The position numbers and the translations under genes were made by a program. This document shows, in pieces, positions 50,015-58,440 of a DNA stretch of 64,000 nucleotides; positions within the stretch are counted from its first letter, which is position 1, and each line of letters starts with the position of its first letter. Location of the stretch: contig VEPM01000001.1 in assembly GCA_012026795.1 (NCBI GenBank), forward strand, positions 186,001-250,000, in the 5' to 3' direction. The stretch is from Candidatus Methanoperedens sp. Lineage in GTDB: Archaea > Halobacteriota > Methanosarcinia > Methanosarcinales > Methanoperedenaceae. The notes beneath the pieces are model-generated. The model searched no databases. It was given only the letters and a program-made list of their open reading frames with translations, and had not been told where the DNA came from.

Positions 50015-50329
50015 CTGAACAGACGAGATAATAACAGCCAGCAACCGGAAGAATTTACGAGAGTCCGGGTGCCGCAAAAAAAAGCGGGCGAAGTGCTGGG
50101 CACTGTTGAAAGTCTGTTGGGGGCTAATAAGCTGCGCGTAAGGTGTATGGATGGCGTAGTAAGGATCACTCGCATTCCCGGAAAAATGAAAAAAAGTACC
50201 TGGATAAGGGAAGGAGATGTTGTTATAGTTGTGCCGTGGGCTTTCCAGACCGAAAAAGCTGACATCATCTGGAAATACAGCGGGCCACAGGTAAACTGGC
50301 TTGAGAGAAAAGGTTTTTTGAAAAGTTAA
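50015..50329 (+). CDS. eif1A: Translation initiation factor aIF1A, apparent CTG start
   Basis: aIF1A of about 104 residues, an OB-fold factor binding the A site of the small subunit. The core [20 protein letters not shown], the [15 protein letters not shown] block and the WERKGFLK-like end are typical. A GTG at 50069 would remove the usual basic N-terminal tail ending TRVRVP. The tail is encoded upstream in the same frame ([19 protein letters not shown]), where the only plausible start is CTG at 50015 with GAGGTG at 50004-50009. An in-frame stop lies at 50000-50002. A mini-ORF, MNKEVLN, ends in a TGA that overlaps this CTG. Confidence 0.85.
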   Translation: MNRRDNNSQQPEEFTRVRVPQKKAGEVLGTVESLLGANKLRVRCMDGVVRITRIPGKMKKSTWIREGDVVIVVPWAFQTEKADIIWKYSGPQVNWLERKGFLKS

Positions 50330-50338
50330 ATTAAGCCT

Positions 50339-51139
50339 ATGGCCAGTGATAAGAAGCTTTCCCGCATGGATGAGAAAGTCGATGAGTTTCGCATGCGGTT
50401 AAAGGATTCTGATCTGAAACAGGTATTTGACGATGTTTTTGACACAGCCACATTGATGGCTCTCTATGACCTTTCAAAAAAGGATTATATTAACGCGCTT
50501 GGAGGTTGTTTCAGTACCGGGAAAGAAGCAAATCTTTTCCATGCTACAGCAAAAAAAGATGATATTTCCGAAGTCGCAGTAAAGATTTACATGATATCAA
50601 CTGCTAATTTTAATTCCATGAAAGATTACATCTTGGGAGACCCCAGGTTCCAGGGGATAAGGCATGCAAAAAAAGATATTATTCTCGCATGGACAAAAAA
50701 AGAATTCAAAAACCTGAAACGTGCACAGGAGGCCGGGGTAAGGGTACCAGAACCCTATACTACACAGAGGAACATATTGTTAATGGAATTTATCGGGAAA
50801 GATGGTATTCCGATGCCTCAACTGAAAGATGTTAAACTGACGACAGAGGAAGCATCACATATTTTTAACTTGCTGGTCGATTATATGAACAGGCTATATT
50901 CAAAGGCAAAACTTGTCCATGCAGATCTTAGCGAATATAATATATTGGTCGATATGAATAAGATGGAACCAGTAATAATTGATATGGGGCAATCGGTACT
51001 TACCAGTCATTTCAATGCAGAAACTTACCTGCGGCGCGATGTTGCAAATATCGCTCGCTTTTTCAGAAAATTAAATATTCCGGTAAATGAAGATGATATT
51101 ATTTCAATCATAAAGAAAAATAAAGAGGAAGAACAATGA
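50339..51139 (+). CDS. rio1: RIO1-type serine protein kinase
   Basis: A 266-residue RIO kinase involved in small-subunit maturation. The nucleotide loop GGCFSTGKEANLFHA replaces the standard glycine loop, the catalytic loop is VHADLSEYNILV and the metal loop IIDMGQSV, all RIO1 features. It lies between aIF1A and a KH-domain assembly factor, a conserved archaeal triplet, and overlaps the latter by ATGA. Confidence 0.95.
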   Translation: MASDKKLSRMDEKVDEFRMRLKDSDLKQVFDDVFDTATLMALYDLSKKDYINALGGCFSTGKEANLFHATAKKDDISEVAVKIYMISTANFNSMKDYILGDPRFQGIRHAKKDIILAWTKKEFKNLKRAQEAGVRVPEPYTTQRNILLMEFIGKDGIPMPQLKDVKLTTEEASHIFNLLVDYMNRLYSKAKLVHADLSEYNILVDMNKMEPVIIDMGQSVLTSHFNAETYLRRDVANIARFFRKLNIPVNEDDIISIIKKNKEEEQ

Positions 51140-51672
51140 CAGAGCATATTAAAATACCACTTGAAAGAATAGCGGTCCTTGTTGGCCCGAAAGGCCAGAC
51201 TAAAGAACTCATTGAGGAAAAATCAACAGCAACGTTAAATATTGATAGCGAAAGCGGGGATGTGGAAATTGCAAATCCGACCGATCCGCTTATGGGAATG
51301 CGCGCAAAGGAAGTCGTACAGGCTATAGCAAGGGGTTTTAGCCCTGAAAAGGCTTTGAAATTGTTTGACCATGACCTTCTTATGTTTGAAACGATAGACC
51401 TTTCAAATATTGCAAGGACAGAAAAAGATCTCATGCGGATAAGGGGTAGACTCATAGGGAAGGATGGCAAAACAAGGGAGATATTTGAGAGCCTGACCAG
51501 CGCATATATCTCCGTTTATGGAAAAACAGTAAGCTTGATAGGGTATCCTGAGCAGAATACCGTAGCAAGAACAGGTATAAATATGCTTCTTGAAGGGTCA
51601 GCCCATGGCCCTGTTTATTCGTTCCTTGAGAAGAAAAAGAGTGATTTGAAGAGAGCAGAATTGGGATTGTAG
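51136..51672 (+). CDS. KH-domain ribosome assembly factor (Dim2/Pno1/Krr1-like)
   Basis: A 178-residue protein with two KH domains: GxxG loops in AVLVGPKGQTKELIEEKS (near residue 15) and RLIGKDGKTREIFESLTSAY (near 107). The archaeal family corresponds to eukaryotic Dim2/Pno1 and Krr1, which act in 18S rRNA 3'-end maturation, and works near RIO1. It ends the aIF1A-rio1 operon. Confidence 0.92.
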   Translation: MTEHIKIPLERIAVLVGPKGQTKELIEEKSTATLNIDSESGDVEIANPTDPLMGMRAKEVVQAIARGFSPEKALKLFDHDLLMFETIDLSNIARTEKDLMRIRGRLIGKDGKTREIFESLTSAYISVYGKTVSLIGYPEQNTVARTGINMLLEGSAHGPVYSFLEKKKSDLKRAELGL

Positions 51673-51750
51673 GATTTTAAACATCCGTTATTATTTATCA
51701 TATCGAAAGATTAAAATAATACGCGAACATAATATATTTCTGGAGTAAAT

Positions 51751-52125
51751 ATGAAAGCCCTTAAGATTAAACAGCTTGATGAAAAAGACGAAGAGATCGC
51801 AGATATACTTATTTCCCTTGGGATGAGCCGGAATGTCGCAATGAGCCTTACCTATCTTCAGAATATGAATTCTGCAACCTCGGTAGACCTCGAAAGAGTA
51901 GCCAGATTGCGCCAGCCCGAAGTCAGTATTGCAATGAGGCAGTTAAAAGAACGAGACTGGATAGATGAACGGGAAGAGAAGACCTCTGGAAAAGGAAGAC
52001 CATACAAGATATATTCGCTCAAAGTTGGTTTTAAGGATATTGTTACCCAGCTTGAAAAACAGCAGAAAAAAGCCGTTGATGAGGCAAAGGCAAACCTTGA
52101 GCGATTGAAGGAATTGGGGAAATAG
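51751..52125 (+). CDS. Winged-helix transcription regulator
   Basis: A 124-residue protein with a winged helix (MSRNVAMSLTYLQNMNSATS, then RLRQPEVSIAMRQLKERDWI and a wing with GKGRPYKIYSL) and a C-terminal coiled coil (residues about 97-124) for dimerisation. The pattern fits archaeal MarR/TrmB-like regulators found mostly in Methanosarcinales. The target is unknown. Confidence 0.75.
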   Translation: MKALKIKQLDEKDEEIADILISLGMSRNVAMSLTYLQNMNSATSVDLERVARLRQPEVSIAMRQLKERDWIDEREEKTSGKGRPYKIYSLKVGFKDIVTQLEKQQKKAVDEAKANLERLKELGK

Positions 52126-52170
52126 CAAGTCTTAGCTGCTGATTGTGGGTTGCTTTTTTAAGTCAAATCC

Positions 52171-52231
52171 CACCGTAAAGAACGCAGAGTGTAGCAGTAA
52201 AATCTTTACGCCCTTTGCGTCCTTTACGGTG
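52171..52231. repeat. Long imperfect palindrome, dispersed-repeat type
   Basis: CACCGTAAAG (52171-52180) pairs with CTTTACGGTG (52222-52231), and the stem continues past a mismatch with ACGCA/TGCGT. About 17 of 20 positions pair. The motif 'accgtaaagaacgcagag' and its complement resemble intergenic palindromes seen in many bacterial and archaeal genomes. It lies between the regulator and mfnE and may also act as a terminator. Confidence 0.6.
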
Positions 52232-52248
52232 AATCTGATCAAAAAATC

Positions 52249-52854
52249 ATGATAACCATAAAACTCGGTGGGAGCCTGATCCATAGCGCAAAAAGAATCA
52301 TAAAAGACCTCATAGAATACACCAATTCAACCGGGGAAACTATTCTCATCGTCCCGGGCGGTTCAATTTTCGCGGACGCTGTGCGCAAATCCAATCCCTC
52401 GCAAGAAGCTGCGCACTGGATGGCAATACTTGCTATGGAGCAGTATGGGTATTATCTGGCTGATGGAACTGATACAAAACTGATCGACAACCTGAAAATT
52501 CCTGGCAACGGTACTTATGTTTTACTTCCATACAACCTCCTTAAGAATAATGATGAACTCTCCCACACATGGGATGTGACCTCAGACACAATTGCAGCAT
52601 GGGTTGCGTTAAAGCTCAGGGCAAGGTATATCAAAGTTACAGATGTTGATGGTATATACTTGAATGGCACACTTCAAAATGAACTCAAAGCAGAGGAACT
52701 CATTAATATTGAGACCTGTGTGGATGCAGAACTTCCGCATTTTCTAATGAAGAATAAAATGAATTGCGAGATCATTAATGGAAATTGTCCTGGAAGGGTG
52801 GTAAATGCATTGGCATTAAAAGGCAATATTACAGGAACTCTTATTAAAGGATAA
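52249..52854 (+). CDS. mfnE: Amino acid kinase-family enzyme, probable methanofuran biosynthesis kinase MfnE
   Basis: A 201-residue protein of the amino acid kinase fold, with N-terminal [25 protein letters not shown] near residue 35 and the nucleotide-site block [14 protein letters not shown]. The short size and archaeal context fit MfnE, which phosphorylates 5-(aminomethyl)-3-furanmethanol phosphate in methanofuran synthesis. This supports a C1-metabolising archaeon. Another small amino acid kinase cannot be excluded by eye. Confidence 0.78.
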   Translation: MITIKLGGSLIHSAKRIIKDLIEYTNSTGETILIVPGGSIFADAVRKSNPSQEAAHWMAILAMEQYGYYLADGTDTKLIDNLKIPGNGTYVLLPYNLLKNNDELSHTWDVTSDTIAAWVALKLRARYIKVTDVDGIYLNGTLQNELKAEELINIETCVDAELPHFLMKNKMNCEIINGNCPGRVVNALALKGNITGTLIKG

Positions 52855-52904
52855 ATTTAATAGCTTTCGGATGTGTATGGAACCCCCAACATAAGGAGAA
52901 TATT

Positions 52905-53078
52905 ATGCCAAGAAAAGAAAAAGCAACAATTTGTGTTTCATGCGGAGTAAATCTTATTGAACGTGGCTATGCACGATTCCCATGCCCGCAATGCGGTAAT
53001 GAGATCGGAAGATGCACAGCCTGCAGGCATCAGAGCAATTCATATAAATGTCCTGAATGCGGATTCGAAGGGCCGTGA
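52905..53078 (+). CDS. Small zinc-finger protein with four CxxC pairs (HVO_2753-like)
   Basis: A 57-residue protein with CVSC, CPQC, CTAC and CPEC pairs, enough for two zinc ribbons. This matches a conserved family of small archaeal zinc-finger proteins. AAGGAGAA precedes the ATG. It is encoded directly before EF-1B, with only 5 bp between, an arrangement seen across Euryarchaeota, so a role near translation is likely. Confidence 0.85.
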   Translation: MPRKEKATICVSCGVNLIERGYARFPCPQCGNEIGRCTACRHQSNSYKCPECGFEGP

Positions 53079-53083
53079 GAATA

Positions 53084-53350
53084 ATGGGAGAAGTAGCGGC
53101 AAAAATAAAAGTAATGCCCTCGGGCATGGATGTTGATCTTAATAAACTCAAAGATGCCCTGACAAAAGCCATCCCAAAAGGAGCGCGAATTCACGGGTTC
53201 TCAGAAGAACCTGTTGCATTTGGCTTGAAAGCCTTAATTGTAGTTGTAAAAGTCGGCGATATTGAGGGCGGAACTGAGAAAGTCGAAGAAGTATTCAGCA
53301 AAGTCAACGGTGTAGAAAGCGTTTCGGTTGAAGAATTGGGCAGGATGTAG
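53084..53350 (+). CDS. ef1b: Elongation factor 1-beta (aEF1B, exchange factor)
   Basis: An 88-residue protein that exchanges GDP for GTP on aEF1A. MGEVAAKIKVMPSGMDVDLN and AFGLKALIVVVKVGDIEGGT are the conserved blocks, and length is normal. The ATG at 53084, after GTGAG, is preferred over the upstream start at 53057 that would overlap the zinc-finger gene. Confidence 0.94.
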   Translation: MGEVAAKIKVMPSGMDVDLNKLKDALTKAIPKGARIHGFSEEPVAFGLKALIVVVKVGDIEGGTEKVEEVFSKVNGVESVSVEELGRM

Positions 53351-53373
53351 AAAAACCCATTTCCCTCTTTTTC

Positions 53374-53445
53374 GGGCCTGTAGATCAGAGGTAGATCGTT
53401 GCGTTCGCAACGCAAAGGCCGCGGGTTCGAATCCCGCCGGGTCCA
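53374..53445 (+). tRNA. tRNA-Ala (anticodon CGC)
   Basis: A complete 72-nt cloverleaf: acceptor GGGCCTG/CGGGTCC, D stem GATC/GATC, anticodon stem TTGCG/CGCAA with loop TTCGCAA (anticodon CGC), variable loop AGGCC, T stem GCGGG/CCCGC with TTCGAAT, discriminator A. The G3-U70 pair, the identity element for alanine, is present. CCA is not encoded and no intron is seen. Confidence 0.95.
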
Positions 53446-53463
53446 TATTTTTGTGTCTTTAAT

Positions 53464-53703
53464 TCACATCAAATCTTTCTTTTTCTCTTCAAATTCTTCC
53501 TTGCTTATCTCTCCTCTTGCATACCTTTTCTTCAGCACTTCAAGCGCGGATTCCTGCCCTCCCCTCATACCCCCACCCTGCCATAGATATTTTATGAGCA
53601 ATGCGAGTCCTACTATAATCAATATCCAGAATATAAATCCCAGAATCCACATACCTCCACCCATCATTCCATAGCCGTAGCCATCCATTATATTAAGTGC
53701 CAT
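53464..53703 (-). CDS. Small membrane protein with SHOCT domain
   Basis: A 79-residue protein with a glycine/methionine-rich N-terminus, one TM helix (ILGFIFWILIIVGLALLIKYL) and a C-terminal SHOCT motif (LEVLKKRYARGEISKEEFEE). SHOCT domains are short oligomerisation modules found on many membrane proteins. GGAGGT lies before the ATG. Confidence 0.85.
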   Translation of the reverse strand: MALNIMDGYGYGMMGGGMWILGFIFWILIIVGLALLIKYLWQGGGMRGGQESALEVLKKRYARGEISKEEFEEKKKDLM

Positions 53704-53783
53704 AAATTTACCTCCATCAAAATATTGGCTGTGGTAATATAAAAAGATAATTGTAAGAGTATAGAAAAAGCAATTGAAAAAAG

Positions 53784-53801
53784 TTTGGGCTTTTGCCCAA
53801 A
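53784..53801 (-). terminator. Terminator of the valS-thi4 unit
   Basis: TTTGGGC and GCCCAAA form a perfect 7-bp stem with a TTTT loop, 8 bp past the thi4 stop on the reverse strand. On that strand a run of six T follows. It has the form of a factor-independent terminator. Confidence 0.6.
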
Positions 53802-53808
53802 TATATAT

Positions 53809-54651
53809 TTATTCGGTCACAAGGACATCAGGCACACGATGGCTGATTTTTATGTCCTTGCCCATAGCCTTTGCGCCCCTGATTTTATCATAAGCAAGCT
53901 CTGCTGCTTTCTTTCCTGCAAGAAGCATGCCGCCAAATATCGGCCCCATGCGCGGAGCGCCGTATGTTGAGGTTGCTGACATTCCTGCCACGATAAGACC
54001 GGGATATATCTCATGAGTGAGTTCTACTGTCTTTTTCTCTGCTTCATCTACCCAGAGTGAACCGCAGCCCGGGGGCTTAGGGATGCCTGATCTCTGTTCG
54101 CTCAAGCGCTTTACAAGGAATGAATCGTGCCCTGTTGCATCAATTACAACTTTTGATCTGATCGCGATCGGATCCATACATGTAATGAATTTGGGCATTT
54201 GTTGTACAGGATACCACTGGATGACCACGCCATCAACATGATCTTCTTTGAGTAACAGGTCTTCAACGTTCGTAGAATTGAGCAATTTCACACCCGCATT
54301 ACATGCGCTTACCAGCATCTTTGAGACCATCTCAAATGAATCGCAAACATAAAGTCCATTTCCAGCATCCTTTAGATTTATCCCGCATTCTTCAAGCAGC
54401 TTGTTGGCGGGAGCACCGACGGTATTTTTTGGCAACAGGAAGCCACCCTGCCACATACCTCCGCCCCCATAGATATTCCTCTCGATCATAACAGTCTTGA
54501 GGCCTTTTTCTGCACAGTACTTTGCAGCCGTGACACCGCATGGTCCTGAGCCCACGACGACAACATCGCTGTCAAGAATATTCTCTATGAAATCATCCAT
54601 GAATTCATTAACTATTGTTTTTGTAACATGTATCTCGCTGATATCTGTCAT
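53809..54651 (-). CDS. thi4: Thi4-family thiazole synthase / ribulose-1,5-bisphosphate-like thiazole enzyme
   Basis: About 280 residues. The FAD/NAD-binding motif VVVVGSGPCGVTAAKYCAEK near residue 30, YGGGGMWQGGFL, and the C-terminal GAPRMGPIFGGMLLAGKKAA are those of Thi4. These enzymes build the thiazole of thiamine from NAD and glycine. The yeast enzyme gives up sulfur from a Cys placed shortly after GHD; here the corresponding stretch is GHDSFLVKRL with no Cys, which fits the sulfide-using archaeal type. The ATG at 54651 has GGTGAAAA upstream. Confidence 0.9.
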   Translation of the reverse strand: MTDISEIHVTKTIVNEFMDDFIENILDSDVVVVGSGPCGVTAAKYCAEKGLKTVMIERNIYGGGGMWQGGFLLPKNTVGAPANKLLEECGINLKDAGNGLYVCDSFEMVSKMLVSACNAGVKLLNSTNVEDLLLKEDHVDGVVIQWYPVQQMPKFITCMDPIAIRSKVVIDATGHDSFLVKRLSEQRSGIPKPPGCGSLWVDEAEKKTVELTHEIYPGLIVAGMSATSTYGAPRMGPIFGGMLLAGKKAAELAYDKIRGAKAMGKDIKISHRVPDVLVTE

Positions 54652-54685
54652 ATTTTCACCATAGTGGTAATAGGGCATCTGCTGA

Positions 54686-57256
54686 CTATAAACTTTTCTG
54701 ATAACGCATAATTACTATTGTAGAAGTTCCAACTTCAAGGACATCCACTGCTTTCCCTTTCAAGAGCCTTTCTTTTTCAAGAGTAAAACAGGATGCATCA
54801 AGAGTTATTTCCTCATCACCGACCTGTAGTGTAATACTTCCGGATTCTGCAAGATTCAGATCAGCATTTACAAGCGCTTCTGCAATTGCTTTTGCCCTGT
54901 TCCTGTAGGTTTTGCCAAGAACTCTCATATTCGGTTTTATTTCCTTTGGCACAAGCTCAAAATCCGGCACTCCATGTCTGAGTTTGATCACGGAATTAGC
55001 AGCGCCCGCGATATCAGATGCATCAGGTATGTCGGAATATATCTCTATTTCTTTTAGCGGGGAATTTAACGGCATGCCATGTTCTGCTTTATAGCGCCTT
55101 ATTGCAGAAGTCATTTCTTTTATCAATTCACCTCTTGCTTCTGCATCGGAATCGATAAGTGATTCATTGACTACCGGCCATGGCGCAAGATGCACACTTT
55201 CCTTTTTTACATGGGAATAAACCTCTTCGGAAAAATAAGGTAAAAACGGTGCAAGGAGCCGTGAAATGGTCTCAATAACCACGTAGAGTGTGTACTGAGC
55301 CGCATGTTTCCCCTCCCCTTCTCCGTAAAGCCTTGATTTTACAAGTTCAATATAGTTATCAGCAAGCACATCCCATGTAAATCCTCTTATAGCCTTAAAA
55401 GTCTCATCGAACTGGTATGCATCCATCTTTTCAGTTGTTTCTTTCACAAGCCTGTTCAATTTGCTATGAAGCCACAGGTCTATGGGCTTAAGGTTTGCAG
55501 GTCCATCTGAGATATGCGGCAATGAGAATCGCACGATACTCCATAATTTCTGCAAAAAGCGCGAGCCTGCTACAACATCTTTCCATGAGAAAATAATATC
55601 CGATCCGGTCGTCCCGCCAATAGCTGCCCACTGCCTGAAGGCATCTGCCCCATTTTTCTTGATAACTTCTTCAGGTATAACGAAGTTATTGCGGGATTTA
55701 CTCATCTTGTGGCCGTCTTCACCCAGCACCATACCATTTAGCAGGATAGTATCCCATGGTCTTTTATTAAGAAGCGCTTTAGCTCTTAATATTGTATAAA
55801 AAGACCATGTGCGGATGATATCATACCCCTGCGGGCGAAGCTGGGCAGGCAGAAGGAGCGGATGGTCGCTGAGCCAGCCGGACACATGAAGGGCAGAAAT
55901 CGAGGAGTCCATCCAGGTATCAAGGACATCCACTTCTCCCTTAAATTCCTTTGACCCGCATTCACAGGCTTCAGGAGGCTGTGTCTGTGTAGGATCAAGA
56001 GGCAGCCATTCCTCTTTTGCTACTTTTGTCTTCCCGCATCCGGAACAATACCATGCAGGTATGGGAGTTGCAAAAATCCTCTGTCTTGATATGCACCAGT
56101 CCCATTCCATTGTACCTGTCCAGTTCTCAAGCCTGACCTTCATGTAATCGGGAATCCAGGTGACCTCGTTTGCGGTATTAAGGATATCATCATGTATTAT
56201 TTTCACGAACCACTGTCTTTCTGATAGTATTTCTATCGCTGTCTTGCAGCGCCAGCACAAACCAACGTTCTGCGGAAGTTCTTCCTGTTTGTATAGTATA
56301 CCGCCTTTTTCCATGTCTTCAATTATGGCTTTCTTGCAGTCCGATGTGCCCATCCCGGCATATTTTCCTGCAAGTTCAGTCATCTTTCCTGTCTTGTCGA
56401 TCGCTTTTCGAAGCGGAAGCTTATGTTCGACCCACCATCTGACGTCCTGCTTATCACCAAAAGTGCATATCATGACAACGCCTGTACCAAACGTGGGGTC
56501 AACGCTCTTATCAGAAATGACCTTTACATTATGACCGAAAACAGGCACTTTTATCTCTGTGTTCACAAATTCCTGGTATCTTTTATCATCAGGATTAACA
56601 GCAACGGCCACACATGCAGCCAGGAGTTCGGGCCTTGTTGTTGCTATTTTCAGCTTATCAAAATTAAGATAATTCAGGAGCGTGGTCCGGGAATCGTATT
56701 CGACTTCAGCAAAAGCAATGGCAGTTTCACAACGCGGACACCAGTTCACAGGATGGTTCTGCTGGTATATCATGCCGCTTTTGTACATCTGAACAAAAGA
56801 CCGCTGGGTTTTTCCGAAATAAGCAGGCTCCATAGTTATGTATTCGTTGCTCCAGTCTATGGAAAACCCGAGGCGCCGCAGGCTCTTTCTCATGCGCCCG
56901 ATATTAGTTTCGGTCAGTTCCACACACATGCGCCTGAATTCTTCCCTTGAAACCTGGCTCTTGGTGATACCATGTTTTTCTTCTACTTTTACTTCTGTGG
57001 GAAGCCCGTGGCAGTCCCAGCCTTCGGGGAACATCACATTAAATCCGCGCATTCTTTTGTAGCGAGCAACAAAATCGATATAACACCAGTTAAGAGCATT
57101 GCCGATATGGAAATTCCCGGTTGGATAGGGTGGCGGCGTATCGATTATGAACTGGGGTTTTTCCGAGTCCCAGTCAAAATAGTACATGGAATCCTGCCAT
57201 GTATCCAGCCATTTTTCTTCGATCGTGTTATAATCGTATTCTTTCGGAAGTTCCAT
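54686..57256 (-). CDS. valS: Valyl-tRNA synthetase
   Basis: An 856-residue class I synthetase. The catalytic motifs are [10 protein letters not shown] (HIGH) near residue 50 and [10 protein letters not shown] (KMSKS) near residue 525. The editing domain ([18 protein letters not shown]) and zinc-binding cysteines (CPRC, CWRC, CSGC, CECG) are present. Length is normal for archaeal ValRS. It is followed 34 bp later by thi4 and probably co-transcribed. Confidence 0.97.
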   Translation of the reverse strand: MELPKEYDYNTIEEKWLDTWQDSMYYFDWDSEKPQFIIDTPPPYPTGNFHIGNALNWCYIDFVARYKRMRGFNVMFPEGWDCHGLPTEVKVEEKHGITKSQVSREEFRRMCVELTETNIGRMRKSLRRLGFSIDWSNEYITMEPAYFGKTQRSFVQMYKSGMIYQQNHPVNWCPRCETAIAFAEVEYDSRTTLLNYLNFDKLKIATTRPELLAACVAVAVNPDDKRYQEFVNTEIKVPVFGHNVKVISDKSVDPTFGTGVVMICTFGDKQDVRWWVEHKLPLRKAIDKTGKMTELAGKYAGMGTSDCKKAIIEDMEKGGILYKQEELPQNVGLCWRCKTAIEILSERQWFVKIIHDDILNTANEVTWIPDYMKVRLENWTGTMEWDWCISRQRIFATPIPAWYCSGCGKTKVAKEEWLPLDPTQTQPPEACECGSKEFKGEVDVLDTWMDSSISALHVSGWLSDHPLLLPAQLRPQGYDIIRTWSFYTILRAKALLNKRPWDTILLNGMVLGEDGHKMSKSRNNFVIPEEVIKKNGADAFRQWAAIGGTTGSDIIFSWKDVVAGSRFLQKLWSIVRFSLPHISDGPANLKPIDLWLHSKLNRLVKETTEKMDAYQFDETFKAIRGFTWDVLADNYIELVKSRLYGEGEGKHAAQYTLYVVIETISRLLAPFLPYFSEEVYSHVKKESVHLAPWPVVNESLIDSDAEARGELIKEMTSAIRRYKAEHGMPLNSPLKEIEIYSDIPDASDIAGAANSVIKLRHGVPDFELVPKEIKPNMRVLGKTYRNRAKAIAEALVNADLNLAESGSITLQVGDEEITLDASCFTLEKERLLKGKAVDVLEVGTSTIVIMRYQKSL

Positions 57257-57432
57257 GTTCCGCTTTGATTAATTGCATGATTAATAGAATTATCGGTTTT
57301 AGGCCTTTTTTCCTTCCTTAATAAGCCTCTTGCAAAGTTTCATTATTTCCTCAACTGTCCTCATATTACCACAACGTCTCCCAGTTTATAATCCGGTTTC
57401 AAATCGCCATCATGAACAGCGTCTAAAATATC

Positions 57433-57519
57433 TTAATAAGCTATCCAATGTAGATTGATAATAGTGACCTGAACGAGCGGATCATCATCTATATAATCAA
57501 AGACAGTTTCTTCAGGCAT
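57433..57519 (-). pseudogene. Truncated partner gene behind the DUF5678 gene
   Basis: An ATG overlapping the DUF5678 stop opens MPEETVFDYIDDDPLVQVTI and ends after 28 residues. The start resembles the beginning of retropepsin-like proteins often encoded behind DUF5678, but the catalytic Asp region is missing. Further down, 57299-57432 reads as two more short coupled fragments (one ending YKLGDVVVI, one MRTVEEIMKLCKRLI), so the stretch to valS looks like decayed genes. Confidence 0.45.
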
Positions 57520-57751
57520 ATTTCCGCAGCCTGACAACGGTTGGATTTTTACCAACTCTTCGCATAAAGAGCCTGTGACCAGGTCTTTTTCTTCTGGCTT
57601 CAACATCGCTGATACGTTCTCCAACGGATGCGATGTTATTTTCTTCAATATCTATTGCGATTATCTTCCCTACGTACCGTTTCTCCCATTCTTCCCGGTG
57701 GGTTTCATATATCTGCTTTGCCTTTTCGTCAATTAAAAGAGCTTCATTCAT
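57512..57751 (-). CDS. DUF5678-like small protein
   Basis: About 79 residues: MNEALLIDEKAKQIYETHRE, then WEKRYVGKIIAIDIEENNIA and a C-terminal GHRLFMRRVGKNPTVVRLRK. The 'hydrophobic IAID ... RRVG ... VRL' pattern fits DUF5678, a small domain common in archaea and cyanobacteria, often paired with an aspartic-protease-like gene. GAGATG stands before the ATG at 57751; three codons more are possible. Confidence 0.6.
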   Translation of the reverse strand: MNEALLIDEKAKQIYETHREEWEKRYVGKIIAIDIEENNIASVGERISDVEARRKRPGHRLFMRRVGKNPTVVRLRKYA

Positions 57752-57781
57752 TTGATACATCTCTTTTTCTTATTATATTAT

Positions 57782-58134
57782 TTAAATATATGTCCTCTGG
57801 CTTAATAATTCTTTCTTATGCGCCACCGAGCGCCCTTCAGGTACTATCCCGTCATGGTATGCGATCGCCTGCGCTCTTCGTCAGTGAATGGGATATACTG
57901 CGAAACAAGATACAGGCTGCGCAACGACAAACCCATTGCAACGATATCAGGATTTATGAGGTATGCGCCAGTTGGCTTTCTGTCTTTAACCTCAGACAAG
58001 TAATATGGCTTTCCAGGCATTCCCAGCTTCCCGATATCATGGAATAAACCAACTATCACGCAGCTCTCTTCACTGATTTCTGGTATTATTATAGGCCATA
58101 TATAGATTCTTGCGCGCCCAAAATCATGACGCAT
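57782..58134 (-). pseudogene. Frameshifted HD-domain phosphohydrolase remnant
   Basis: The first frame (from 58134) contains CVIVGLFHDIGKLGMPGKPY, an HD motif, and runs to PFTDEE. It then loses sense and stops at about 57844. In another frame the protein continues as AQAIAYHDGIVPEGRSVAHK to a stop at 57782. One frameshift near 57875 explains this. The N-terminus is also short. It looks like a decayed HD hydrolase. Confidence 0.65.
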
Positions 58135-58164
58135 ATCTGTGTTTATCTGTGTTCATCTGTGGTT
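58135..58164. repeat. Tandem 10-bp repeats (ATCTGTGTTT type)
   Basis: Three head-to-tail units, ATCTGTGTTT, ATCTGTGTTC and ATCTGTGGTT, lie between the HD remnant and the UPF0175-like gene. This 'atctgtgttcatctgtgg' motif is a common intergenic sequence in many unrelated genomes. Its function is unknown. Confidence 0.7.
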
Positions 58165-58262
58165 ACTTATGCCAGATGCAACAAAAATAAAAAAATCAGC
58201 GCGCCCGAAAATACACGGATTTGTGTTATTTGGATTGATCTGCACATCAAATACCAGTGTTT

Positions 58263-58427
58263 TCATCGTAGCGCATCATCCAGATCTTGTCGTATGAGTC
58301 TTTGAGATTTTATCCACACTATACTTTCTTCCCGCAAGATATTAGCAAAATCCCAAACATTCATTCCCGCCATTTCTGCCGCTTTAAGGAATGTCACTTT
58401 TCCATCTTCAAGGGATTTCAAAGTCAT
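58263..58427 (-). CDS. UPF0175-like small protein, possibly an orphan antitoxin
   Basis: At least 54 residues: MTLKSLEDGKVTFLKAAEMA followed by GMNVWDFANILREESIVWI, the helix-turn-helix pattern of UPF0175. That family usually begins some ten residues earlier, and the same frame does stay open upstream (EIEIL), so the true start may lie inside the end of acs or be non-canonical. Family members often pair with a PIN-type toxin; none is visible here. Confidence 0.55.
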   Translation of the reverse strand: MTLKSLEDGKVTFLKAAEMAGMNVWDFANILREESIVWIKSQRLIRQDLDDALR

Positions 58428-58440
58428 GAGTATCTCAATT

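Noticed and set aside
57433-57648. 71-codon frame overlapping most of the DUF5678 gene
   Set aside because: Only its last 28 codons, starting at the ATG overlapping the DUF5678 stop, look meaningful; the rest is out-of-frame reading of DUF5678.
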